A stretch of 64,000 nt of DNA from positions 70,984,994 to 71,048,993 of the forward strand of contig JALGPY010000001.1 of the NCBI GenBank assembly GCA_023055425.1, written 5' to 3'. A model generated the notes under the pieces. That model did not search any database. It was not told where the DNA came from and was given only the letters and a program-made list of their open reading frames with translations. Below are positions 10,682-24,252 of this stretch, one piece after another. This DNA comes from Linanthus parryae (Eukaryota > Streptophyta > Magnoliopsida > Ericales > Polemoniaceae). Positions within the stretch are counted from its first letter, which is position 1; each line of letters begins with the position of its first letter. Made by a program: the position numbers and the translations under genes.

Positions 10682-13600
10682 CTTTCAGCCATCCCTACTT
10701 TACGTGCATATATTCTGCAATCTCTTTTGTAGCACCACAGGCTGGCAATCCAAGCCTCGCTTGCATCTAGTTTGTAGAAGGGACGCAAGTTCAAAAAGCA
10801 AAAACCGCAATCCGAGCTGAACCGGGAGGTTTGGTTTGGTTCGGTTCGGCTTGAAGCTATTATGGTTGGGTCCAGGTTTGCAAAAATCCCAAACCTTATA
10901 AACCGAAGCGAACTGTTTATGTAGCATATTAGGCTATACAACTTCCACACTTGATAACTTCTACGCATGTATAATATACAATAGGTACTGAAAACGATAT
11001 AATGTTTGCTACTTATGTTTAAAATCCATTGACATTAAAATTTTAGCAAATATTTAATTGTTGAATGAATTATTAGAAATTTCAAGTGAAATAATATATT
11101 TCTAGAAGCGGCGGTTTAAAACCGAACAAAACTGGTCCTTCACGGTTTCGTTCGATTTGGAGCCATGAACGGTCTGGATTAGGTTTAGGTTTTTCCCAAA
11201 CCGTTAAACGCGGTTTGGTTTGGATGGGTGCTGAAACAGGACACTGAACCGTTTTCATCCATAGTTTGTAGTAGCATACTAACTCCTCAAGCTAGTGACC
11301 TATGGCACACGGTGCACCTTGGACATGTGTGTATCCCAGAGCCTTTTCACCGTTAGTTTGTCAAGTGAACAACTTTCTCAGATAATATAAAGAACCTACT
11401 AGGATAGGAGACTCCAAACAACACTAAGCGAATCCTATGCCTAACAGGTATAAAAGACAAACCTTGGACAAGGCTATGGTTGACTCTAAACGTTTCAAGA
11501 AAGGGGAAACAACTTGAGATATGGCACATTCAATATATAACAGTTCAGAATAACGAATCTGTAAACAATACAGACTGTAGGATGACTATGATAGAGAATT
11601 CTATTATTCAAGGTCGACGAGAGGTCTATAAAGAAGCGACCGTCTAAAACACATATCTAACGTAAAACAAAACTAAGAAAAAGATCAGAGTAATTGGTTT
11701 AGTCGATCTAAACAAAGAACGTATTATATACTCAGATAGACTGAAAAAATACTCATTCTAGATCAAAAGTAGAAGGTTCATCTAGAGACTCAATTCAGAA
11801 TGAGATCAAACTAACCTGGATTTATGTCGCCTTTTACGTTGTTGTTATAGAATATATACAACAACTTTGGAACCTGATTTGAAGTTGAGGGAAGTTATAG
11901 TGCCGCTGGAATCTGAAGCAATGCTTGGGCTTTTCCTCCTGCTGGTGGCCGAACGCTAGAGGGTTGCTCTCTCTCCCTCTCCCGTTTTTGTAGAGAGCCT
12001 AACCTAATGCTTCAAAAAATAATTTTCTCTTAACGCTGACTGTACATTTATAGAGTGAGATTACTTTTATTCTAAGCTCTGTTCTAGAGAAAAATAAATT
12101 ATGAATCTGCACCTTTTTTTAAATTAAATAGAAGTCAAACTCTTATTTATAGGATAATCAACTATTAACAACATATTTTTACTTATAAAAATATATAATT
12201 TCCATTAAAGAAAGATTCATTCTTAATTTTAAATTCTAAATAAAGTAATTATTGTTTCTGAAAAAAATCATTTTACTTAGAATAGAATCTGCTGCCAAAT
12301 ATTTTTCTTTTATAACTAAAAAATTATTCTTAATCAATATTAATAAAATATTTAATTATAATTTTTGAAAAAAGATTACAACAATTTACTTTTTGGCCGT
12401 AATTTATTTTTAAAATATTATAGTAATATTCGGATTTTCTCATGAAAAGATAATTATTATATCCAATTTGATCTGTACTGAAATTAATCCAATTAACTTT
12501 AATTAGATAGCTAATTAAGTAGGTAATAGAGCTTTAATAGAAAAATAAATCTTATTGAGATCATTATTATAAAATATATTAGTTTTATAAATTTGCAATT
12601 CATTACTAATTAAACTCTCTTTATTTGGAAGACAATAAGTAAATCCTATAAAATCTTAAGAATAACTGACTTAACTGAAACTGTCAGAGCTAGAGAAAAA
12701 GTTAAAGAGCCTGTAGAAGCTCAATCTGACCGCCCTAGGCTTGCACGACCACCAAGGGTTTAGTGCCAAGCACTAGGCGCGTCAGAGAGCTCTTGCAATA
12801 TTAACAATTTAGTCCAAAAACACGTGGATTGATGATACAAGAATGATTCTAGACCTAAGAATCTCTCAGAAATTTTTAGGAAAATACATGAAACCCAATG
12901 ATGAAAACACTGAAGTTTTCTGATGATTTCTTGTAGAACTCGATTCAAGGAGTCTGCCTACAAGAACATGAGTTAGCATCACAGAGTATCTAAATAAAGA
13001 GACAAGGATTATTCGTAATAATCCTATACAAAGCACTAAATGTTCTGATCTATTTTGTTCCTGAATTGACAAACATTAAGAAACAGTGCACGATCCTGGA
13101 TTGAACACATTCTGGCTCATCCTGTTTCAAAAGTGTAAATGATCTAAACTTGATAGATAGCTAGTTAGAGGTTTATTTTATTATCTTCTAATTTTTATAT
13201 CGTTGTAAAATTGTAATTTTTTAGGGTAATATTATCATAAATAATATGTGATGCACGAGCGGACGATCTAGATGAAGCTGAACTCTCAAACACGACTCAT
13301 TTGGTGCTTCTCTACCATGATATGGAAGATACGCACAAGGGAGCAAAGAAATTGCAGCTTTTGGTGTCGACGCACTGTTTGGGCCATAACTTTGACTACA
13401 TGAATCAGAATGACGCGAGCCACCCTAATTTGGAAATCTCTCGACTAGACGCACGAGGGCCCGATCGAGCAGGGTCCATCTTCATCCCCAAATTATGCCA
13501 TTTGAATAGTCAAACGAGTGTTTTGGATGTTTTTTACTATTTTTTGTAATATATATCCATTATAGATTAAGACATCAGCATTAATCTGTTTTGGGTCAAA

Positions 13601-13865
13601 CTTTCGAGTACGTATTTATTTCAATAAGGCCAAATTGTTGGGTCAGTTTCGGGATTTTGTCATTTTTGATATATTTAGGTTTCAGCTATTTATGCCCGGC
13701 TTGTGGCAGAATTCGTTAGTTTTTGGATTATAATACAGTTCTTGAAACCCTAGATACGTTCTCTATTAGTTTATACCTTTCCGATCGTTGTTTCTGCTGC
13801 ATTGATCCCACACCTTGATTAGATTCGACGTCAATATGTTGATGGTTATGCTTCGAATTTTGTAA

Positions 13866-13867
<2 letters not shown>
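10682..13867. other. Gene-free, decayed intergenic DNA
   Basis: About 3.2 kb, mostly AT-rich, without a convincing coding region. 10810-11240 has runs of GGTTTGGTTCGG-like sequence, typical of degenerate dicot intergenic repeats. 11880-12070 resembles the middle of an old minus-strand LTR (a pyrimidine-rich block, then CTCTATAAATG on the minus strand near 12047-12057). 13250-13790 resembles another old LTR with a weak TATA near 13691. These two are guesses with no second copy here. Confidence 0.4.

Positions 13868-13924
<57 letters not shown>
13868..13924. repeat. (AT)n microsatellite
   Basis: 57 bp of uninterrupted TA dinucleotides; Ile-Tyr repeat ORFs over it are artefacts. Confidence 0.95.
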
Positions 13925-13925
<1 letters not shown>

Positions 13926-14144
13926 CAGGAAAGTGTCGAGGTTGAATTTCGGTTCTCCATTTGGCCCTTTGCTCTTGGTGAATACATGTGTCTGCTTATT
14001 TGGACTCTCTAGCCAATTACATTCATCCAAGTGTCATTAAATGCAATTTACAATACAACAAGGCAAATAAGTTATCACATAACCCCCAAATTAGTCATTA
14101 ATAAATATTACTTAATTAATCACATTAACTAACAACACTATTAC

Positions 14145-14147
14145 TCC
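14145..14147. repeat. Target site duplication of the CACTA element, left copy (TCC)
   Basis: TCC directly before CACTACT, and TCC directly after AGTAGTG at 37755. A 3-bp duplication is diagnostic of CACTA elements. Confidence 0.8.
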
Positions 14148-15196
14148 CACTACTTTAAATGAACACAAAATGGCAAAAATATACTAAAATTCGCACGACA
14201 AGAGTATATATCGCCGTTTATGGTATCACAAAATGCAATATTTAAAATTCTCGTTTAAAATAGTCTTATACGGCGACAAAAAATGGCCCCATATATAGTT
14301 TAGCATAAGCGGCAAGTATTCTAACAAAAATAACGAAAATAGGTAACTACGTTAATACTTTTAGTAAAAACGGCGAGAATTGATTACTAACGGCGTCACT
14401 TTATTGTCTCAGGAAATATTATTTAACAGAAATGGCTAGAGTAGATTCACGCTGTTAGTTAAGATCATATACGACGAGATAACTCGCCATATATGTTCTT
14501 TTTTACACGTGTCAAACTATGCCCAAATTGTTTGATTTGTCCGCCAAATTTTGGGGCAAAAATTTGCATACCCGGCGCAGGAAATAGACCTAGACAGAGG
14601 GAAATTGGGCCAATGGGGGTTCGAAGGCGAAGGCTCCAGTTGACTTTGGTGGTTCAAGCGACTTTGGTGGTTCAGGCGAGTTTGGTGGTTGAGGCGACTT
14701 TGGTGGTTCAGGAGAAGTGTTCCCGGTGCTATCTTGTCTTCGCGAATTTTCCCGCCGCGTGAGTTCTTCTTCTCTTCTTCTCTCTTTGTTTTTCTTCTCT
14801 AGGTTTAATTAGTTCCATATGAGAAGTGTGTTTCTTATTTTTGAATATTTATTGAATGTCGTATGAAACCTTCTTCTTGTTTTTTGCCAGTGGTTCAACA
14901 ATTTGATTTGAAACTGATTAATTAGTAGAAAATATTTTAACTGGGTTGTATGGTTTCATTTTGTTGTCTCGTAATCTCATGCCTTGGTGTGCTTGGTGGG
15001 TTTTGGATGATACTATATTATATGCTAGATTATTTGGTTTAAGACAGAAAAACGTATTAAATGGATACGCGGTCTGTTCTCAAATTTTGAACACTATTAT
15101 GTGCAGAAGTTCAGTTCATTTAGTAATGCTTCTAATTTGTTCTTGTAGAAATAATGTATGAATTTGTCGTCACCTTTTATTTTAGTTGAATCCGCG
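14148..15196 (+). repeat. CACTA 5' terminal and subterminal region with TNP2 leader
   Basis: Terminal inverted repeat CACTACT at the left tip, then about 350 bp rich in CGGCG/CGCCG motifs in both orientations (14209, 14271, 14370, 14390), the expected transposase-binding repeats. 14640-14715 holds four imperfect tandem copies of a unit containing GACTTTGGTGGTTCA. The rest is probably transcribed leader and intron. Confidence 0.65.
14640..14715 (+). repeat. Short tandem repeat (about 18-21 bp unit)
   Basis: Four imperfect copies with core CTTTGGTGGTTCAGGCGA in the CACTA leader. Confidence 0.7.
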
Positions 15197-18100
15197 ATGG
15201 ATAAGAGTTGGATACATATTACCCCAAGGTGTGAACCGAATTTTGTTGATGGTTGTGACAAGTTCTTAGACTTTGGGTACATGGGCATGGGTGATGGGTC
15301 AAAAATATGTTGGCCGTTTAAGAAAATTTCTTAACTGGTTTTACGAGACTAGAAGTGTAGTTAGAGGTCATATAATATGTAATGGATTCCAGCCTAATTA
15401 TTTTCAATGGATTTGACATGGAGAACCATATAAACTTGTTGAAACTGAGTTGGGTACTGAATAAACATTTAGGAAAGTTGACATGATTGGTATGGTACGT
15501 GAAGCATTAGGATCTCAGCCCGAGCAAGATTTTATTAGTTCTAATGAGACACCTTCATCGGCTGACGAAGAAATTATGAAACTCCTTAAAATACTGGAAC
15601 AAGCTGAGAGTGAGTTGTATCCAGGATGTAAGAAGTTTATCGCACTGTCGTTCGTAGTTAGAATGTTGCACATGAAAGTCTTATATAATTTTCAAATGTA
15701 TGCTTCGATCATATGATTCAACTATTCAAAGAGGCTCTCCCTAAGGATGATAAGTTACCCATCTCTTACTATGAAGCAAAGAAGTTGAAGGATTCCTTAG
15801 GGTTTACCTAGGTAAAGTATGACGCTTGCTCCCAAAATTGCATGTTATTCTTGAAAGACAACGCACATTTAGAGAAATGTGATTTTTGTGGAGAAGATAA
15901 GTATAAACCATTTCAGCAGGGGGATGAACTAGATGGGACCACTCAGGCTACCAAGATTCCTCGCAAAATGCGCTACTTCCCTCTGAAACTTAGGTTGCAA
16001 CGATTGTTTATGTCCTCTAAAACCGCCAAGTCAATGGTATGGCATGACAACGGACGTACTAAAGATGGCATACATAGGCATCCAGGTGACTCTGTAGCCT
16101 GGAATTTTTTTGATGAAAAGTACCCTGAATTCGCAAGTGATCCTCTCAATGTCAGATTGGTCTTGGCTCAGATGGATTTAATCCATTTAGGACGATGGCC
16201 ATTTCTCATAGTATGTGGCCAGTATTGTTGACGTAACTTAACTCGGGGTCGTGGATATGTAAGGGGCAAGCTAATATGATTTTGTCGATCCTTATTGATG
16301 GACCTAAGACCCCCGGAAATAATATAGACGTTTACCTGCAACCCTTAATAGATAATTCGAATGATTTATGGCATGAAGGTGTACGCACATTTGATGCAAC
16401 AACTGGTGAAATGTTTACATTACATGCATTTCTTATGTGGACTGTAAACGACTTTCCAGCATACGCGAATTTGTCTAGATGGAGTACGAGAGGAGAATTA
16501 GCATGTCCTCCTTGCAATAAAAAAAACTCAGTATCGATGGTTAAAATACGGTAGAAAGGACGCGTATGGGGGTAATCGTCGTTTCTTGCCTACTTAACAC
16601 AAGTTCTGTACAGATATAAGTTTTGATGGGACAGAAAAAGACACAAAGGTCCCACAGCTGCTATCTTGAGAACAAGTGTTCAGATAAGTAGAGTGTATTG
16701 AGAAAAAATATGGAGAGCGAGGGGTAGATGGAGATTCTTTCATCAACCTAAAGAGAGGGAGGGACACTGTTAAGGCTGGAGTAGGTGTACCCGTTTATAA
16801 TTGGAAAAAGCGGATTATTTTCGTCGAATTGCCTTATTGGAAGGTCAATTTAGTACGCCATAAACTCGACGTTATGCATATAGAGAAAAGGGTGTTTGAT
16901 AGTATTCTCAACACCATACTCGATGTAGGGGAAAAATTAAAGACACTTTGAATTATCATCTTGACCTTGAGGAAACGAGTATACGAGGGTCACTTCATCA
17001 ACAAACGTCGGGTCATGGCAAATTTGTGTTACCCCCTGCTTCATTCAATATGAGAAAAATCCATAAATACATATTTTGCAGTGTCTTGAAAGATGTTAAA
17101 GTACCTGATGTTTATTCATCAAACATATCCCGACGTGTATCCATGAAGGACAGAACTCTCATGGGTTTAAAGAGTCACGATTGCCATATTCTAATGCAGC
17201 AGTTGTTGCTCATTGTCGTGAGAAGGACACTTCCAAAGAATGTTGTCCAAGTACTGATTGTGTTGAGCTCTTTCTTCAGGCAATTGTGTTCAAATTCACT
17301 TGATCCGGCTAGTTTACTTCAGCTACAGCAGAAAGTAACACTAACTCTCTGTCATCTTGAGAAAATTTTTTCGCCGTCCTTTCTGGATATCATGTTCCAT
17401 CTCCCTATCCACTTAGCTCACGAGGCGACAATTTTTGGCCCTGTAACATATCGGTGGATGTACCACGCTAAAAAGGTATACTTAACTAACTATAACATGA
17501 TGTAATTGAATATAAAAGGTGTTGTTTATATAATATATACCATAGGCCAATTGTAATGCAGGTGTTTGTTCACTCTAAAAAAATATGTACGCAATAGGAG
17601 TCGTCCAGAAGAATCCATAGCAGAGGGATACCTACTTAAAGAATGCTTAAAGTTTTTTCAAGATATTTGGACGAGGATGTTGAAACCAAACTTAGACCTC
17701 CGAGTCGCAATGACAGCAGTGAATTAGGTCGTGCTTTGGGTCCAGGGAGGAGTGTACATCTATATCCAATCATGCAGGAACAAGCGCATAGATACGTGTT
17801 AGCGAATTAAGAATCAATTGACCCTTACCAAGAGTAAGTCTTTCTTCTAAGTCTAACATATGTGGGTTTCCAAAATTATTTCTTAGAAGTCTAACATATG
17901 TGGGTTTACTTTCCCACACTACAGCGAACACAAAGCGCGTATCAAAAGCGAAAACCCTCGATTATCGGAATGGGAGTTGTCTAAATTACACAATGAGAAG
18001 TTCTCAAGATGGTTAACAGGTCATGTAAGTTTAAGATGTAACGTTAATGAAATAAAAAAACATGTAGGTGGAATGATATTTGATATAGCTTCTGAAAAAT

Positions 18101-18878
18101 GTAGGTGCAAAGCTTAGGCTAGAATGACGTATCCGACAAAGTCAAAAATCTTTCATAAGGACCTTCAGAATGGTCAATTCAATATTCTGGATATGCAATA
18201 AATGGTTTCAAATTTCACGCCAAACGACATGATTTGAGGAGAAAGACTCAAAACAGTGGGGTTTGGGTTAGTGCGTCAACTGATAGCTACGCTAGTCGAG
18301 CGGATAGGGGACCAGCTACTGGTGATGTACCATACTACGGTTCTTTGAAGGATATTATTGAGCTACAATATACTGATGGTAATAGTTTTGTTTTGTTCAA
18401 GTGCGACTAGGTGGACAATCGTTATGATATGAAAGAGGACGCATTTAAATTCACATTGGTTAATTTTAAGCATTTGCTCAGCTGAACCATTTTTCCTTGA
18501 ATCGCAAGCTCAAAAAGTTTGGTATGTGAAGGATCCAATTGGTACATATTGGAGTGTTGCTGTTAAGATGGTGCCTAGAGACAACACTATGATATGCCGG
18601 TGACATGTGCACAAGCAGAGCCATACCGTGATCAGCAGATGGTAGAATATGGTCCAGATGAGAATGAGTGTGTTAGAGAAGATATGGAAGTAGATGAAGA
18701 AGAATACGAACCAACAGTCGTTCCAGAAGACATCCGCGGCAATCCAAATGAATTTCCCGGTGATGATGGCGGAAAAGAAGCTGATTTTCAGGATGATGAG
18801 AACTCTGACGAGGACGATGCTGGTGATGGTACTGATGACGATGACGACGATTTTGACTATGGTGTCAATAATGATTAG
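15197..18878 (+). pseudogene. CACTA TNP2-type transposase, broken
   Basis: Starts with MDKSW at 15197, the near-universal start of plant CACTA transposases. Recognisable blocks in order, in changing frames: an N-terminal domain with the pattern RGH-CNG-HGEPY (15360-15435); LYPGCKKF (15615-15640); a cysteine pair CDFCG (15880-15894); the Transposase_21 catalytic region (15842-16554, with FNPF-like, SMWPV-like and GELACPPC motifs); a DUF4218-like region (16948-17505); a DUF4216-like region (about 18140-18480); and an acidic Asp/Glu tail (18594-18878). At least five frame changes and many stops separate these blocks. The enzyme would bind the terminal repeats and cut the element out. This copy cannot do so. 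Confidence 0.88.
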
Positions 18879-19275
18879 TATCAACTTAGTATTAGGTAGG
18901 TAACGGGTCAACTAGTCGTCAATATCCGTTTTTATGGGTTATAATTATTTATGTAATTTTAATAAAACAAAATGACCGTATAGTGAAATTACAGGATTTG
19001 TCGTGTCGTGTCATTTCTGGATTTGTGTTTGTCTCTCCATCTGACCATCTCGACACTTTGCCAACTAATTTTCAGTAAGTGTGCATTAGCTTTCACTCTT
19101 TAATTGAATGCGCATGATTTTCATGGACAATTTAGGAATCATGTATTGTGTGAATAATTAAGTAGTTTCGTATTTTCAGGATACCATGGTGGTGCGGAAG
19201 CCTAGACAGTTTTGCGCTCGCGCTATGTGTGATACCATAGCATATGCTTCCACTACCCCTCATCTACATGCCAAT
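18879..19275 (+). other. CACTA intergenic spacer and start of the TNP1 transcription unit
   Basis: About 300 bp without coding potential separate TNP2 from TNP1. A likely acceptor TTTTCAG ends at 19179, seven bases before the ATG at 19186. Confidence 0.45.
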
Positions 19276-19280
19276 GCACC
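19186..19280 (+). pseudogene. TNP1-type CACTA gene, first exon part (split by Copia-B)
   Basis: Open frame from ATG 19186 (MVVRKPRQF) to the Copia-B insertion. Skipping Copia-B and one TSD copy, the frame continues without a stop into 27485 as a proline/histidine-rich segment and reaches a GT donor at 27568. Thus one exon was cut in two by the retrotransposon. The first part alone has no known domain. Confidence 0.7.
19276..19280. repeat. Target site duplication of Copia-B, left copy (GCACC)
   Basis: Matches 27480-27484 exactly. Confidence 0.95.
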
Positions 19281-20847
19281 TGTAGGGTTTTGATTCGTGG
19301 ATGCGCAACGGAAACACAAACAATCATAAACCATGCAAAACCCTCCAAGGATCACAAGTCAAGAGACATAACGATGGTAAGGGTAAGAAATCAATAACAC
19401 ACCTTAGGGTTCTCCTTTGATGACTTCAAACGCGAATAGTGTCACGTCTCTACGGTTGATCCACGCCTAGAGGTGAGATCTAGATCCTCCAAATCCATGT
19501 GCTAGCTAATAAGAATGGAGGAGGAAGAAGGAATCGCCAACAATGGAGTGCCAAAGGTGGGGCGGCTCTCCCTTTAGGCCGACGGGTAGGGGGCGGCGGT
19601 CCCAAGGGGTTTCGGCCCTCTATGGGACTTGCTCTCTCTCCTTGCTTTGTTCTCTCCTTTCTTATATCAAATAGATGTGTGGTTGTGTAGAGAGAAAAAT
19701 AAGTTAGGAGTGTTCTTTATATAGTCCAACAACTCCTTGTCCTACTACATAAAGAACCCCTCTCCTAATCCTACTCAAGTTCGGGTTAGTCCCTTTTGCA
19801 AAATAGTCCTTATCATGTCAATACATGGATTAGTTCTATTTTCAAATTAATCCTAATCATGTCTCTACATGAATTAGGCCACCTTGGCAAATCCTAATCA
19901 TGTCTATACATGGATTAGTCCGACTTCCATATTAGTCCTACTAAGTTAGCAAGTTGTTGCGATTTGATCCTTCTAATTAATTAATCATATTAATTAATTA
20001 TTTCCCATGTCTAGTTCACCCCTATATGGCGTGTGACCCCATAGGTTCTATTTAGTTGGTAGTAACTATTTACTAATATGGAGCAGCCTCTAGCAAGACA
20101 TCCATTCTAGCCAACAAATAGAATAGTCATCTTGACAAACCTTGTGCAAGTAATTGTCTCATCCCTTTGTCCCAATATCCGGATTGGGCACGAGACATAC
20201 AAGTCACACTCGTATATCCAATCCATAGTTTCTCGATCCATGGGAATAGCCTTATTCGTGCAAATAACATCAATATCCCATATTGATTTATTTGAGTCTG
20301 GCCAGACATTTTATAAGCACTATCCCTCGAGTGGCCTAGGATATTTGCTCCCGTTATGTGGGAGGGAAAAATTCTATCTACGTCCACTACGATATCTAAG
20401 CTTGCTTCTTATTCTATCCAGTACACGCCTTTATAACTACCCAGTTACGGTGTAGCGTTTAACGCTACCAAAGTCACAATAATCCACAACTAGAATATCT
20501 AGTGACTTCAAGTCTAAGGATGACAATACCATTGCACCTCGAGAAGCACTTGTGACTTAACATAACGTGTATGTAGCCTTCTCGGAGATGGGTCAATCTA
20601 GTATGCCATTACTCCTAATGCATACCCATGTGTTGGATCATGATATCTCCATATCAATCCAACCCCATACTAGTCTATAGATGATTGTCCCATTAATCAT
20701 TATAATTGACTAGGGATATTTAAGAATATAACACTTATATTCTAAGGACTTCATTCATGTTAACATATCTCCATATCGATAACATAATGAATCGTAAATC
20801 CATAAATGTCACAATTAATTGATTGCCTCTAGGGCACAATTCCAACA
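19281..20847 (-). repeat. Copia-B 3' LTR
   Basis: 1,567 bp, TGTAGGG...CCAACA on the plus strand; adjoins the polypurine tract at 20848-20858. It includes the tandem hairpin array at 19805-19940. Confidence 0.93.
19805..19940 (-). repeat. Hairpin-containing tandem repeat in the Copia-B 3' LTR
   Basis: Three tandem units of about 41-45 bp. Each contains a short inverted repeat, for example CCTAATCATGT and ACATGAATTAGG around a 4-base loop (19852-19878). The array is absent from the LTRs of Copia-A, C, D and E and recurs at 26438-26566. Confidence 0.8.
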
Positions 20848-23800
20848 GTCTCCCACTTGCAGTAGAGTCAATCTCCTGCATCATATGCCTATTGATCTAG
20901 CGCGGCCCTCCATGCTTACACTGCGTAGGGGCGAGACATATGCTGGCACTTTGCAAATATTCACATCTCCTCCATCAACAATTTGATTGAGATTGAATAT
21001 TCTGAATAAATGCATCTTATGCATTGATTTACTTAGTCCTCTGTGTTAGAATCAGTGACTGAATCTTGCCTGGAACCTTTCCAGCTCACAGTCGCTCCCA
21101 CTAAGGCAAAACTCAAAACTTAACTTATAATCTGAAATCTTCTTTGTCAGATTTGAAGTTTGCATCACTGTAACCCCTTACAGTAAACTCTTCGTATCCT
21201 CCATTTATCAAAAATTCATCCTTAGTGCTTCTCAAGTACCAAAGGATAATCTTGATATTTTATCCAGTGACTCTCACCCGGATATGACTGGTATCTTTGT
21301 GTCATGCTTTATGACACGTCTGGCCTAGTACATCTCATGGCGTATCTTGTGAATCTAATTCATACGGTCCATTCCCAATCTAATTGGTAAGACAATTAGC
21401 CTTCCAAAGACTAATTCCATGTGACATGGGTAAGAATCAATATTCTTTTCTCGTTGAACCATTTCAACACCTTTGTCAATTTGTGTACTATGACCTAAGC
21501 TATACAACCATCTTGATCTACCTCAATAGATCTTCACAAGTTGCTTCGCTTAAGTCTACCATTAGAAAGTCAACTCCCTAGTCAATCTACGCAAGACTGC
21601 CAAGTAGGGGCAACATTCCCAATGATTAAGTATGTCTCCACATACAAGACCAGAAACATAACTATGCTCCCACTAACCTTCTTGTAGACACAAGTCTCAT
21701 CTTCAATTTTGATGGAATCAAAACTCCTTTGATTACATCATCCATTTGAAGAGTCCAACTCCTAGAAGCTTGGCCCAATCTATAAATAGATTGCTACAAG
21801 CAAGATGCGAATGGATTTAAGCATCACAATTGGGGAAAGATTTTTTCATAGTCTATACTATGAGTTCGCATGAAATCCCTTTCCTACCAATTTTCCCTTA
21901 AAGGTAATAATATTACCATCCATGTTGGTTTCCTCATAACCCACTTGCACCCTATGGGTCCTACCCTTCAGGTGATTCTACCAAAGTCTATACTTTGTTG
22001 GTATACATGGATTCCATATCGTTTCTCATGGCTCCAAGCCATTTCTGAGAGTATGGCCACACGTGGCCATCTCATAGGTTGTAGGCTCATATTTATTAGC
22101 AATATATCACGGGTTATGAGAAATCCTTATTTCTCTAGTCCCTTGACATATCCTACCTGACCTACGAGGTTCTTGTGTTATCTGAGTAGGTTGCTCCACA
22201 ACACCTTGTGATCCTGCTCATGCTCCATCAAACGGATCAATGTTCTATTGTGGTTCTTGAACTTTTCAAGTTCTACTGTCCTCCCACTGTTTCTCTTAGA
22301 GACAATCTCTACCTAGAAACACTGTAGTTCGAGCAACAAACAGTTTGTTCTCGATTGGGTTGTAGAAATAATATCCTTTTTCAGGATATCCCACAAAACA
22401 TTTATCCGACTTGGGTCCAAGTTTGTTTGTAAACTCTTTTACATAAACTTCATAACCCCAAATCTTTATGAATGACATACTAGGACACCTTCCTAGTCCA
22501 TATCTCATATGGCGTTATTCATAATTCGTTTTTGATGGAACAAGGTTAAGGGCGAAATTTGCTGTAATTAGAACATAGCCCCAAAAGTAAACTGGAAGTT
22601 CTGTTTGACTCATCATGGACCGAACCGTGTCCTACAAGGTTCGAAATCTCCTCTTAGACACGCCAAACCTTTGTGGCGTGCTAGGTGGAGCGAGTGTTGG
22701 ATCATATCCAACACTCCCATAGATTGTTGTTAAACTCTTGGCTCAAGTACTCTCCTCTATGATCCAATCGTAGAGCCCTAATATTTTTGCCAAGCTGGTG
22801 CTCTACTTCATTCTTGAATACCTTGAACAATTCAAAGGATTCTGATTTGTTTCTTCATAAGATACACAAATCCATATTTCTCTGATCCCATCAGTAAATA
22901 TGATGAAATACTGAAAACCATCTTTAGCATATTTGCTTAGTGGCCTTCATACATCGATATGTATGATTCCCAAAAGATCATATCTTTGCCTAATAAGTCT
23001 TACATGTCTCATATGATTCAATAATCAAATGAGTTCCAGAAATCCATCCTCATGGGGTTCTAGATATGTATCTCTTATTTATGGGGCCTAAACGATAATG
23101 CTAAAGATAAGTGAAGTTCATATCATTATATGCAAACCTCTAGGTATTAATGTTATAGATGAAATTATCATGATCATGGATATAGAATCCACTTAGACAA
23201 AATTGCATTACAATAATGCATACCATAATAAATGGAACAACATTTGTCCTTTTATTATGATAAGGAGCTTTCTTGTCCAAACAAGAAACTATGACAATGG
23301 TCCTACTCATAGTAGGGACATTATCGCTTTTGTCTAATTCATGAACAATTTCTTAAAGGTAGAAATAATTTCCTATGGCTTTTCAGCAACCTTTTGCTTC
23401 ATAGCCCCACGTGTAGGATTATTTCTTCCTTATCCAATTGTCTTCGTCTCTTGAGATCCTCCACATTTCTATAAATGTGAGATCCTCATCTAGTATCATA
23501 TACTTATGATGATGAGATAGACACATTGATTTCTATAACAAAATGCCTATATTGGAATTCATAATTCTCTTATTACTTACTTCCAAGTACTTTGGGTAGC
23601 CTCTCTTCCTCTACACCACCTTTGGGACTCCAAGGCAACTTGGTTTTAGCAACACGCTTGCTTTATACCCATGGGGTCGGCGCAAACCATTTTCCCTTAC
23701 CCATGCTGTTAACCATTAACAGCTTTGCCCATGCCCATTATGAGTGTTTTGTTTAGTGATTTTTCAATCATATTGAGTAAATCAACTTTAAAACAAAACT

Positions 23801-24252
23801 ATAATTGCATCCAATGCAATTATTGGTCCACTTGGGTGAATAACCGTTTATTATTTATATATCTCATAGATAACGCCCATTCACTAATGTTTCAATCATA
23901 TTGAATTAGCTTATTTGCATAACGCAAAGTAGAGCAACACTTCAAACCTTTCATGCCTAGCTCCCTCTTTTGAAAGAGCTTCTTTCAATGTACGATCATA
24001 TCATACTTCTCCATGTCTCTCTTCTCGCCTCTAGAGCTCAGAGTTCATGGCAGCTAACATGAGGCAAGTCACATCCAAAGAACCATTCTTTGATGTCCCT
24101 TCCATTAGGTTTTAGTGTGTTTTGGTAGTTGGTAGGAAGAGATATTTATGTTCTACGATGTACAACAATTTCTCTTTTATTTTAGAAAAATTCTCAATTT
24201 TATACCAGTCTAGGAAATAGAAAGAGTCGTGTTTTTATTTGTTTAATGCCAT
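20848..24252 (-). pseudogene. Copia-B gag-pol remnant
   Basis: Collinear with the Copia-A gag-pol over its full length but shredded by dozens of small insertions and deletions. Surviving short blocks include the integrase-to-RT linker at 22296-22508 (GYEVYVK, DKCFVGYP, GYYFYNPIENK, VFLGRD) and the RT/RNase H stretch mirrored at 21000-21250. No catalytic domain remains in one frame. The coding region is clearly more diverged from Copia-A than the LTRs are from each other. Confidence 0.85.

Noticed and set aside
13728..14030. ORFs with long Ile-Tyr runs
   Set aside because: Translation of the (AT)n microsatellite.
18594..18878. Acidic 94-codon ORF as an independent gene
   Set aside because: It is the acidic C-terminal tail of the broken TNP2 transposase.
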